Shown here piece by piece: positions 1-7,968 of a stretch of 64,000 nt of DNA; position 1 is the stretch's first letter, and each line of letters opens with the position of its first letter. The translations under genes and the position numbers were made by a program. The DNA is from Streptococcus sanguinis (GTDB lineage: Bacteria > Bacillota > Bacilli > Lactobacillales > Streptococcaceae). The stretch spans positions 868,001 through 932,000 of the forward strand of contig NZ_LS483364.1 in the NCBI RefSeq assembly GCF_900475275.1, written 5' to 3'. Below the pieces are notes generated by a model, which was not told where the DNA came from, did no database searches, and was given only the letters and a program-made list of their open reading frames with translations.

Positions 1-159
<159 letters not shown>

Positions 160-168
160 GGCTGAAGT

Positions 169-1119
169 ATGAAGGATAAGATTAAACGAGCACGATTGAT
201 TTATAACCCGACTTCGGGACAGGAAATTATTAAGAAAAATATAGCAGAAGTTTTGGATGTTTTGGAGGATGTGGGCTATGAAACCAGCGCCTATCAAACC
301 ACTCCAGCGCCTCTTTCTGCTCAAAAAGAAGCTGAAAGAGCAGCAAAAGCAGGATTTGATTTGATTATTGCGGCAGGCGGCGACGGTACCATCAATGAGG
401 TAGTTAATGGCGTAGCGAATCTGGATGAACGGCCTAAATTGGCCTTTATTCCAACTGGCACAACCAACGATTATGCGCGTGCTCTCAAGATTCCCATGGG
501 AGACCCAGTAGCGGCGGCCCGCATTATCGAAAAGAACCAGACCATTAAGATGGATATTGGCCGGGCCTATGGTAACAAGTATTTTATAAATATTGCGGCA
601 GCTGGAACCCTAACGGAGCTGACTTATAGCGTACCTAGCGAGGTCAAATCCCGCCTAGGCTACTTTGCCTATGTCGCAGAAGGAGCAAAAAAGCTCCCTC
701 GCTCTAAGTTCCGCAAGGTCCGTATCAAGCACGACCACGGTGTCTTTGAAGGGAAGATTTCGCTGATGTTTGCGGCTCTGACCAACTCCATTGGTGGTTT
801 TGAAAAGTTAGCGCCAGACACTAAATTAGACGATGGAAATTTTACCTTGATTTTGGTCAAGACAGCCAATCTCTTTGACATGCTGAGTCTGATGATGCAG
901 GCTATCAATGGCGGTCAGCACGTTGGCGATATCAATGTAGAATACCTCAAAACAAGCAAGCTGCAGCTGGAAGTTTTAGATAAAAAAGGTCCATTTATGC
1001 TAAATTTGGATGGAGAATACGGCGGCGATACGCCTGTTGAACTGGAAGTGCTGCACGGTCATTTGGAATTTTTTGCCAATATTGATGAAATAAGTCAGAC
1101 AGCCCTTTCAATAGAATAA
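169..1119 (+). CDS. Diacylglycerol/lipid kinase, DagK-YegS-BmrU family
   Basis: The 316-residue protein has the family's N-terminal motif IYNPTSG (residues 11-17), the nucleotide-binding GGDGT (70-74) followed by NEVVNG, and PTGTTNDYAR (95-104). Family members phosphorylate diacylglycerol or similar lipids with ATP at the inner face of the membrane; DgkB-type members recycle diacylglycerol released during lipoteichoic acid synthesis. A lipoteichoic acid synthase gene lies a few kb away, which fits but proves nothing. The gene starts 9 nt after ligA and is followed after 23 nt by pulA, so the three are probably co-transcribed. The exact lipid substrate is inferred from the family. Confidence 0.88.
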   Translation: MKDKIKRARLIYNPTSGQEIIKKNIAEVLDVLEDVGYETSAYQTTPAPLSAQKEAERAAKAGFDLIIAAGGDGTINEVVNGVANLDERPKLAFIPTGTTNDYARALKIPMGDPVAAARIIEKNQTIKMDIGRAYGNKYFINIAAAGTLTELTYSVPSEVKSRLGYFAYVAEGAKKLPRSKFRKVRIKHDHGVFEGKISLMFAALTNSIGGFEKLAPDTKLDDGNFTLILVKTANLFDMLSLMMQAINGGQHVGDINVEYLKTSKLQLEVLDKKGPFMLNLDGEYGGDTPVELEVLHGHLEFFANIDEISQTALSIE

Positions 1120-1142
1120 TTTTAGATAAGAGATGAAAGAAC

Positions 1143-3440
1143 ATGCTAGACTATAAAGTCTTAGTCCATTATCACAATCCGACTGGAGATTATTTCTCCT
1201 ATGATATGTGGCAGTGGCAAATAAACCAATGGGGACAGGAAGCATCCTTTTCCAAACTTGATTATTTTGGTATTCAGGGGGAATTATCATTTCAAACCTG
1301 GGAGCCCTTAGATCATGCTCATGTGATAATCAAACGTTCAGACTGGTCTAGCCAGTCCTATGACTATCATATTGATTTGTTACCGCCTCATCTGCTAACG
1401 GAAATTTGGCTGATTGAGGGAGATACGCAGGTTTACTATTCCCTGCAGGCTGCAACGACGAGTCACCAGTATTCACGTCGGCGTCCGCATAACTTTGATG
1501 TGGCCCTGAGAACAGACTACTTTGATGAATGTTGGGGCTATCAAGGCTGGTTGGGACACCGTCAGATGGACGGCGCACATATTTTCAGAGTTTGGGCACC
1601 GACAGCTAGGAAGGTAGAGTTGGTAGTCTATGAATCGGCTGCCAATCGAGCTCCTGTTTATAAAATCTTCCCAATGCAAAAGGGTGACCGATATTCTCAC
1701 GACCATAAGGAAAATACCATCGGTGTCTGGTCAGCTGAAATAGCAGAAGACTTGACCGGCAAGACCTATCACTATCATGTTAGCTTTGAATACCGCAATT
1801 TCTATACTCGCGATCCCTATACTGTTGCGACCAGTCCAGATGGCAAGCGCTCAGCGATTCTTGGAGCAGATGAGACAGAAGTAGCCGGTTTTCAGGTCCG
1901 GCAAGGCAAAGAAGCCGTATGGCGTTTGGACAATCCAAATCAAGCAGTGATTTATGAGATGCACATTCGGGATTTGACCAAGTCGGAAACTTCTGGCGTG
2001 GACAGTCAGCTGCGCGGGACCTTCTTGGGAGCCTGTCAACAAGGCACTACCAATCATCAAGGGCAAAAGACAGGCTTTGACTATATCAGTGATTTAGGCG
2101 TTAATGTCGTCCAGCTTCAGCCTGTCTCTGACCGTCACAAGGACTATGATGAAAATGGAGAGCTAATCTACAACTGGGGCTATGATCCGCAGAACTATCA
2201 TGCTCCAGAGACGAGCTTTTCCAGCAATCCTGCTGACCCAGCGCAGGCTATCCGTGATTTGAAAACAATGATTCAGGCCTACCATGATGCGGGAATCTCT
2301 GTGACACTGGATGTTGTCTACAATCACATCTACTCGACCTATGACTCAGCTTTTCAGGCTACGGTACCGGATTATTATTATCGGATGAATCCTAACGGCT
2401 CTTTCCAAAATGGAACTGGAGTGGGGAGTGAGACGGCCAGCGAGCACGAGATGTTCCGCAAGTTTATGATTGACTCTCTGCTGTACTGGGTGGAGGAGTT
2501 CAATGTAGATGGTTTCCGCTTCGACCTGATGGGAATTCATGATGTAGAAACGATGAATGCTATCCGTCAAGCTATGGATGAGGTAGATCCGCGAATCCTG
2601 CTCTATGGAGAGGGTTGGGATATGGGAACGGGCCTGAGACCGGAAGACAAGGCTAAGAAGGACAATGCTTATCAGTTACCGCGGATTGGATTTTTCAATG
2701 ATACAGAGCGGGATGCGGTTAAGGGAGCAGAAGTTTACGGTGGCATCAAGGCTGGTTTTGTCAGTGGTCAGGCGACGGAGGATATCGTTGCTAAGTCTAT
2801 CCTTGGCAGCAGTGAGCTAGGCAGCTATCTCAGTCCTGATCAAGTCCTTAACTACGTGGAGGCTCACGACAATTTCAATTTACATGATTTGCTTGCGGAG
2901 CTGCATCCCGACGATGATGTTCTGACTCGCACCAAGCGGATTGAGCTGGCAACTGCTATGAACCTGCTCATGCAGGGCATGTCTTTCATGGAGGTTGGAC
3001 AGGAATTTTCCCGTACTAAGCTCGTAGCTACGGGGGAGGACGGCCAAGTCCTGCATAGCGATCGCGAAAGGGCTATGAACAGTTACAATGCACCAGATGC
3101 AGTCAATCAGGTGAATTGGGATATTTTGCAGGATCATCAAGAGAGTATTGATTTTATCAAAGACATCATTCGTCTCAAGACAAGCTGCAAGGCCTTTTCT
3201 TATCAGACCTATGAAGACATTTATAAGCATGTCTTTGTCCAATCAGCAGAGCAGGGCAGTGGCTTGATTATTTTTGAAATCAAGGATGACAAGCACTATC
3301 AGGTCATTTTTAATGCCAGCGGCCTGCCTTACTATCTGCCTAATGCAGATAAGCTGCGCCTCCTAGTTGGCAATAGCCGTCATAAGAAGCCTTTCTATGT
3401 TGAAAATCTGACGGTTTCTGTTTTTGAAGTTATTCAATAA
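1143..3440 (+). CDS. pulA: Type I pullulanase, cytoplasmic
   Basis: A 765-residue GH13 debranching enzyme that hydrolyses alpha-1,6 bonds in pullulan, glycogen or branched maltodextrins. Visible landmarks are a CBM48-like segment (FRVWAPTARKVELVVY, around residue 145), the type I pullulanase signature YNWGYDP (around 343), and the four GH13 regions: DVVYNH (about 390), GFRFDLMG with the Asp nucleophile (about 460), GEGW with the acid Glu (about 490) and EAHDN (about 575). There is no signal peptide and no LPXTG anchor, so this is the intracellular form and not the large surface pullulanase of some streptococci. The Shine-Dalgarno sequence is weak. An IS-derived hairpin terminator lies about 65 nt after the stop. 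Confidence 0.95.
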   Translation: MLDYKVLVHYHNPTGDYFSYDMWQWQINQWGQEASFSKLDYFGIQGELSFQTWEPLDHAHVIIKRSDWSSQSYDYHIDLLPPHLLTEIWLIEGDTQVYYSLQAATTSHQYSRRRPHNFDVALRTDYFDECWGYQGWLGHRQMDGAHIFRVWAPTARKVELVVYESAANRAPVYKIFPMQKGDRYSHDHKENTIGVWSAEIAEDLTGKTYHYHVSFEYRNFYTRDPYTVATSPDGKRSAILGADETEVAGFQVRQGKEAVWRLDNPNQAVIYEMHIRDLTKSETSGVDSQLRGTFLGACQQGTTNHQGQKTGFDYISDLGVNVVQLQPVSDRHKDYDENGELIYNWGYDPQNYHAPETSFSSNPADPAQAIRDLKTMIQAYHDAGISVTLDVVYNHIYSTYDSAFQATVPDYYYRMNPNGSFQNGTGVGSETASEHEMFRKFMIDSLLYWVEEFNVDGFRFDLMGIHDVETMNAIRQAMDEVDPRILLYGEGWDMGTGLRPEDKAKKDNAYQLPRIGFFNDTERDAVKGAEVYGGIKAGFVSGQATEDIVAKSILGSSELGSYLSPDQVLNYVEAHDNFNLHDLLAELHPDDDVLTRTKRIELATAMNLLMQGMSFMEVGQEFSRTKLVATGEDGQVLHSDRERAMNSYNAPDAVNQVNWDILQDHQESIDFIKDIIRLKTSCKAFSYQTYEDIYKHVFVQSAEQGSGLIIFEIKDDKHYQVIFNASGLPYYLPNADKLRLLVGNSRHKKPFYVENLTVSVFEVIQ

Positions 3441-3461
3441 GTTATTAGCTACATGACAAGC

Positions 3462-3644
3462 GGCTCTTTGTCAACTGTAGTGGGTTGATGAAAAGTTATA
3501 ATCTGGAGAGGACTAAATGAGTCCTCTCCTTTTTGATATTCAAAGCGATGAGAATTCTAGTTTTAAAGTTTTCAAAGTTTCGAAAGCCGAAAGCGTTTCG
3601 CTCATTCCTACAGTGGTTTTACCCACTACAGAAATTATAGAGCT
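3462..3644. mobile_element. Internally deleted IS1167-like (ISL3) element, MITE-like remnant
   Basis: This 183-bp segment is a short form of the element at 6496-7928. Positions 3462-3602 align without gaps to 6496-6636 with only a handful of substitutions, and 3603-3644 align to the last 42 bp of the full element. About 1250 bp in between are missing, including nearly all the transposase gene; the joint shows no more than 1 nt of microhomology. Both terminal repeats remain, but the last base has changed (AGAGCT instead of AGAGCC). It could in principle be moved in trans. It occupies most of the gene-free 3441-3766 interval. Confidence 0.85.
3505..3534 (+). terminator. IS-derived hairpin terminator after pulA
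   Basis: The arms GGAGAGGACT (3505-3514) and AGTCCTCTCC (3520-3529) form a perfect 10-bp stem with a 5-nt loop, followed by five T. The same hairpin sits at the equivalent place in the full IS copy, where it would block transcription entering the element. Here it is the first plausible terminator downstream of pulA. Confidence 0.75.
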
Positions 3645-3652
3645 ACTTTTTC

Positions 3653-3683
3653 TACCACTTACTTAGGAAATCTTACCACTTAC
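3653..3683 (+). promoter_or_regulatory. Direct repeat TACCACTTAC x2, 21-bp period, LytTR-type candidate operator
   Basis: TACCACTTAC occurs at 3653-3662 and again, identically, at 3674-3683, so the repeats are 21 bp apart start to start, about two helical turns. Two imperfect direct repeats at this period are the usual site of LytTR-family response regulators (ComE, BlpR, AgrA type). A weak -10 (TAGGAT, 3717-3722) without a good -35 follows at a suitable distance, as expected for an activator-dependent promoter. The downstream gene is the hydrolase at 3767. The regulator is unknown. Confidence 0.45.
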
Positions 3684-3766
3684 CGAAAAGGGGTAGATTT
3701 GCTATCGTCCATTTGTTAGGATAAGGGTGCAAAGGGGAAGGCAGTTTAAATTCTAAGGAGGCAATC

Positions 3767-5563
3767 ATGAAAACATCATTTTTGAAAAGCGCTGTGGCGC
3801 TGGTAACATGTGGCTTGGTGGCTTTTGGAGCAGCGCAAGTTCGAGCTGACCAGCAAAAATTGCCGTCGGGCACGCCTTATGACCAAATCGGTCAGAAAAT
3901 TGAAAATTTCCACAAGGAACACGAAAAAACCAGCGCGGGACTGGCGGCAGCAGTCTTTGATAAGGACGGACAAACCATTTACCAAAAGAACTTTGGCTAT
4001 ATGGACAAGGAAAAGAAGCTGGCTGTGGACGACAACTCGGTTTTTGAGTGGGGCTCTGCCACCAAATTGACCGTCTGGCTCAGCGTCATGCAGCTCTGGG
4101 AAGAAGGAAAAATTGACCTAAAAACAGATATAAAAGAGTATTTGCCCAAGGATTTCCTGAAACACCTCAAATACGACAAGCCCATTACCATGCTGGATCT
4201 GATGAACCACCAAGCGGGTTTTGATGAAACGCCGCTGAACACAGGAACAGGCAAGAGCTTGGAAGAATTACTAAAAAGCCAGCCCGCTCAAACTTATGAG
4301 CCAGGGACGGTGACATCCTATTCCAATTACAGTACAGCTCTAGCAGGCTATATCGTGGAGCGCATCAGCGGACAGGACTTTGCGGATTATGTCCACGAGC
4401 ATATTTTCCAGCCTTTGGGCATGAACCATACCGCTCTCTTACCTGATTTGTCGGACAATACCTATGTCCGAGACAAGCGGCAGGGTGAGAAAACCTATGA
4501 TACAAACGGAAGTTTATATCTAGATAAATTGCTTCCCGCGGATATTTATCCAGCGGGGCAGGCGACAGGGACTTTTGCCGATTTCAAGCGGTTCGCGCAA
4601 GCTCTTTTGAGAAAGGAAAAGCTCTTTAAGCGCCCAGAAACCTGGAATGAACTGTATCAGACAACTTCTACATTCTCAGATAAAGCAGTCGCTAAGAATG
4701 CCCACGGCTTTTGGGTGACAGAGTATGAGATAGGCTCTATTTTAGGGCACGGCGGTCATTCTTTTGCCGGTTTTTCAACCATGATTTCGCTGGATTTCAA
4801 GACGGGTATCGGCATGGTTACCATGGTAAATCAGAGAGAAGAAGCCACCTTTTCTTTCGGTCTGCCCGATTTAGTCTTTGGCAAGAAAAAGCAAGCCCCT
4901 AACCAGTCTCAAAAAGACTTTCAGGAGGGCATGTATCGGACTTCCCGCTCCATTCAGCAAGGCCCGACCTCTATTTCGCGCCTTACTCCTGTTTATACTT
5001 TTTATGTGAAAGATGTGATCAAAGACGGTCATCTGCTACTCAGCAACTACTGGCTTTGGCAACATCGCCAAGGACGAACAGAAGTTGAAACAACCTATAA
5101 TCATTTAGAAAAGCTCTCGCTTTGGGAGGTGGTAAAGGATTATGGTTCTGTCGCTCTGCTGGGTCTCGCAGTTGTTTATGCTGTGCTTGTTCTTTTGTTA
5201 GCTGCTTTGGGTAAGGTGTATCGCTTGCTTTTTAGGAAAGAAAGTAAAAGAGCGACTCCAAGAAGTTGGAAAATTTGGCATTATGGCACTTGCGGACTGA
5301 TTTTGGTTAGCCTAGTCAATCTAGCAGGTCTCGTCATCGTTGCCGTTTCGGGCAAGTACATGCCCGATTATCGCTGGCAAGCCATTCTCTTTGCCTTCTT
5401 AGCACTGATTTTTCTGGTCAATGCTGCGCTGCCTATCTTCCTGCGCTCAACCTTCCAAGTGAGCAAGGGTCGAAAAATCTTGACCTACTTGACCAGCAGC
5501 GCTTCACTTATCGTCGTTCTCAATATCCTCTACTGGAGCCTCTACCAATGGTGGGCACTTTAA
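3767..5563 (+). CDS. Membrane-anchored serine hydrolase, class C beta-lactamase/penicillin-binding-like
   Basis: The 598-residue protein has a signal peptide (about residues 1-27) and a beta-lactamase/transpeptidase-like domain with the active-site motifs SATK (S97-K100), YSN (185-187) and HGG (328-330). About four hydrophobic segments follow after residue 450. The catalytic domain should face outside. Relatives include D-amino-acid peptidases and esterases (CubicO group); real resistance to beta-lactams is unlikely, and the substrate is unknown. A strong Shine-Dalgarno (AAGGAGG) precedes the ATG. The gene overlaps the ORF of the next hydrolase only at its end, suggesting an operon. Both genes lie between two IS1167-like elements. 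Confidence 0.8.
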   Translation: MKTSFLKSAVALVTCGLVAFGAAQVRADQQKLPSGTPYDQIGQKIENFHKEHEKTSAGLAAAVFDKDGQTIYQKNFGYMDKEKKLAVDDNSVFEWGSATKLTVWLSVMQLWEEGKIDLKTDIKEYLPKDFLKHLKYDKPITMLDLMNHQAGFDETPLNTGTGKSLEELLKSQPAQTYEPGTVTSYSNYSTALAGYIVERISGQDFADYVHEHIFQPLGMNHTALLPDLSDNTYVRDKRQGEKTYDTNGSLYLDKLLPADIYPAGQATGTFADFKRFAQALLRKEKLFKRPETWNELYQTTSTFSDKAVAKNAHGFWVTEYEIGSILGHGGHSFAGFSTMISLDFKTGIGMVTMVNQREEATFSFGLPDLVFGKKKQAPNQSQKDFQEGMYRTSRSIQQGPTSISRLTPVYTFYVKDVIKDGHLLLSNYWLWQHRQGRTEVETTYNHLEKLSLWEVVKDYGSVALLGLAVVYAVLVLLLAALGKVYRLLFRKESKRATPRSWKIWHYGTCGLILVSLVNLAGLVIVAVSGKYMPDYRWQAILFAFLALIFLVNAALPIFLRSTFQVSKGRKILTYLTSSASLIVVLNILYWSLYQWWAL

Positions 5564-5577
5564 TAGAAAGGAAAGCT

Positions 5578-6429
5578 ATGACCCATTCTCAAAAAATCGA
5601 AACAATGATTCAAAACGGATCCGACCAACTCTACACCGTTTGCTATCCCAATCCTGACAAGGAAACGATCATCCTGCTGCACGGTGGACCGGGAACGCCT
5701 GATGACTTCAAGCTCTTTATCCCTAAGCTCGAAAAAGATTATCAACTGATTGTCTTTCACCAGCGGGGAACGAGAAAATCGCCCTGCCTGAGTGGCGACT
5801 ACAGCATGGAAGCCTACATTGCGGACATCAACACGATTGCCGACCACTTCAATGTAGATAAATTTCACCTTTTGGGACATTCCTGGGGCGGATTGTACGC
5901 GCAAATCTACGCCAGCAAAATCCCTGAGCGGGTTCTTAGTCTCTTTCTTTCCTCTCCGGGAACAGGCACGAGCAAGCAGTGGCAGCAAATGGAAAAAGAG
6001 ATGATGAATTACAATAAAAATCACTGCACGACTATCGAATGGCTAAAAATGGGAATCTATTCTCTGCTCGGCAATCTTGGTAGTTCCAAGGCTTCGCAAG
6101 CTCTCTTTCGCCAAGTTGTCCGTAATTACAATGCCGACTATCCAGCCTTTCATGATGTGAAACTAGACATGAGCAATGTTTCAGTCCAAGCAGGCAATCA
6201 GACAAGAAAGGAAATTATGGCCTATCCTCTCTTGCCCCGACTAGAAGATCCTGCTTTTCCTATTACCGTGACTTTCGGTGACAATGATATTTTTGGTGCT
6301 AGCATGCACTTTGTCATCAGCCGCTATCCCAGCGCTCAGGTGTTCACCATTAAAAACAGCGGCCACTTCCCATTTCTCCACAATCCAGAAGACTACTTTG
6401 CTATCTTGCACCAGCATTTTCAACCTTAG
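5578..6429 (+). CDS. Alpha/beta hydrolase, proline iminopeptidase-like
   Basis: A 283-residue alpha/beta hydrolase with the oxyanion motif HGGPG (35-39), the nucleophile elbow GHSWGG (serine 102), an Asp-containing segment FGDNDIFG and the late His in SGHFPF. HGGPG is typical of proline iminopeptidases and related amidases/esterases. No signal peptide is visible, so it is probably cytoplasmic. An upstream in-frame GTG-type start at 5548 exists, but the ATG at 5578 is preceded by AGAAAGGAAAG and gives the normal family N-terminus. It follows the serine hydrolase gene after 14 nt and ends at a strong terminator. Substrate not predictable. Confidence 0.82.
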   Translation: MTHSQKIETMIQNGSDQLYTVCYPNPDKETIILLHGGPGTPDDFKLFIPKLEKDYQLIVFHQRGTRKSPCLSGDYSMEAYIADINTIADHFNVDKFHLLGHSWGGLYAQIYASKIPERVLSLFLSSPGTGTSKQWQQMEKEMMNYNKNHCTTIEWLKMGIYSLLGNLGSSKASQALFRQVVRNYNADYPAFHDVKLDMSNVSVQAGNQTRKEIMAYPLLPRLEDPAFPITVTFGDNDIFGASMHFVISRYPSAQVFTIKNSGHFPFLHNPEDYFAILHQHFQP

Positions 6430-6433
6430 CATG

Positions 6434-6467
6434 AACCTCTAAAGTTTTCCAACTTTAGAGGTTTTCA
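6434..6467 (+). terminator. Rho-independent terminator after the hydrolase pair
   Basis: AACCTCTAAAGTT (6434-6446), loop TTCC, and AACTTTAGAGGTT (6451-6463) give a perfect 13-bp stem followed by TTCACTT. It starts 4 nt after the stop codon of the alpha/beta hydrolase gene. Confidence 0.85.
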
Positions 6468-6529
6468 CTTATCTGCAACTTATCCCTCTTTTTCGGGCTC
6501 TTTGTCAACTGTAGTGGATTGATGAAAAG

Positions 6530-7843
6530 TTATAATCTGGAGAGGACTAAATCAGTCCTCTCCTTTTTGATGTTCAAAGCGATGAGGATTCTAGTTTTAA
6601 AATTGTCAAAGTTCCGAAAGCCGAAAGCGTTTCGCTTGATGACTTTGATGAGGTTGTTAGTAGCTTCTAGTTTTGCGTTTGAGTAGGGCAGTTCCAGTGC
6701 GTTCAGGATCTTATCCTTGTTTTTCAAGAAGGTCTTAAAAACAGTTTGAAAAATAGGATTTACATAAGAAATGGTATCTTCAATGAGTCCAAAGAAATGC
6801 TCAGTTTTTTTCTCTTGAAAATGAAAAAGCAGGAGTTGGTAGAGTTTATAGTGTTCTCTGAGTTCTTGAGAGCAAGAGAGAAGTTTTTCTAGAATCTCTC
6901 CGCTGGTCAAGTGCATGCGAAAAGTTGGACGATAAAAACGTTTATGGCTTAGTTTACGACTATCCTGTTGAATGAGTTTCCAGTAGCGTTTGAGTGCCTT
7001 ATATTCGTGAGATTTTCGATCAAACTGATTCATGATTTGGATACGAAGGCGGTTCATAGCCCGACTTAGATGTTGTACAATGTGAAAACGATCGAGGACG
7101 ATTTTAGCGTTTGGAAATAGTTTTCTGGCAATATCGTAGTGGGGACTAAACATGTCCATGGTAATGACTTTCACTCCGTTTCGGACTTGTCTGGAGTAGC
7201 GTAGGAAGTGATTGCGAATCGTTGCTTGGGTCCGCCCATCTTAAGATAGCTATAATCTTTCTGGAATCGAAATCCTGTTCAATAAAGCTCATCTCTATCT
7301 GCCGATTGAAACAGTCACTTCCCTGACTGTTTCCACATCCCAGCTCATGTATTCTGGAAGGCAGTTAAGGTCAGTCTTGAACTTGAATTCTTTCAATTTA
7401 CGAATGATGGTGGAAGTAGAGACAGCTAAGTTTTCAGCGAAGGCTGTCATAGGGACTTTCTCGATTAGTTTTTGAGCGATTTTCTGCTTGACGATGGTTG
7501 CGATTTGGTGATTCTTCTTGACTAAGGAAGTATCAGCGACCGCCACTTTCCTACAGACTTTACAGCGCAAACGTCGTTTCTTTAACCGAATCAGCGTTTT
7601 GTATCCCACACACTCTAGATAGGGAATTTTTGCTTCTTTCTGGAAGTCATATTTAGCCATTTGTCCTTGACAGTGAGGGCATTTAGGAGCGGGATAATCT
7701 AGCTTAGCGATGATTTCTTTATGTGTACCAGCATCTAGAACATCCAAGATAGTGATATTCTGGTCTTTTATTCCCAGTAAGTTTGTGATAAAATTTAACT
7801 GTTCCATAAGAGTCTTTCTAATGATAGTTTCATCGCTTTTCAT
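6530..7843 (-). pseudogene. ISL3-family transposase, frameshifted
   Basis: The N-terminal piece (7843 down to 7295, 182 residues) carries a CPHC...CKVC zinc-binding region and a helix-turn-helix-like segment; the C-terminal piece (7174 down to 6530, 214 residues) carries the DDE-type core seen in IS1167 transposases (ITMDMFSPHYD, VLDRFHIVQHLSRAMNR, AKLEATNNLIK). Between them one extra A at about 7240-7243 breaks the reading ILDGRTQATIRNHFLRYS, and a second disturbance follows the segment PEYMSWD. The protein cannot be made as one chain without two frame changes, so the copy is probably inactive. Confidence 0.88.
6539..6568 (+). terminator. Hairpin terminator inside the IS end
   Basis: GGAGAGGACT (6539-6548) and AGTCCTCTCC (6554-6563) form a 10-bp stem with a TTTTT tail on the plus strand, inside the 3' end of the transposase frame. 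It would stop transcription running into the element from the hydrolase side. Confidence 0.7.
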
Positions 7844-7930
7844 TATAGGGCTTATGGGACTTTTTCTACAACAAAAGAGGCTCCATCATTCCTACAGTGG
7901 TGTTACCCACTGCAGAAATTATAGAGCCTG

Positions 7931-7963
7931 AAGAGCCTTAAGTCCATTGGACTTAAGGCTCTT
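7931..7963 (-). terminator. Terminator hairpin of the lipoteichoic acid synthase gene
   Basis: AAGAGCCTTAAGTCC (7931-7945), loop ATT, GGACTTAAGGCTCTT (7949-7963) is a perfect 15-bp stem just after the stop codon of the minus-strand gene. On the minus strand no U-run follows, because the IS end begins 2 bp further on; the element may have replaced the natural tail. Confidence 0.75.
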
Positions 7964-7968
7964 GCTAT

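Larger units (their letters stand above)
6496..7928 (-). mobile_element. IS1167-like insertion sequence, ISL3 family, transposase broken
   Basis: The element spans 1433 bp, close to the size known for IS1167 (about 1.4 kb). Its ends are imperfect inverted repeats beginning GGCTCT: the first 22 bases of the left end and of the reverse-complemented right end match at 15 positions. One transposase gene on the minus strand fills it but is split by frameshifts. The flanks (CTTTTTCG on the left, TGAAGAGC on the right) do not form the 8-bp target duplication usual for ISL3 elements; they instead resemble the flanks of the deleted copy at 3462-3644. Confidence 0.88.

Noticed and set aside
5560..6024. 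154-codon minus-strand frame
   Set aside because: Antisense to the alpha/beta hydrolase gene, composition typical of a shadow frame.
6488..7936. 8-bp target duplication of the full IS copy
   Set aside because: CTTTTTCG and TGAAGAGC do not match; only the crosswise comparison with the other copy gives similarity.
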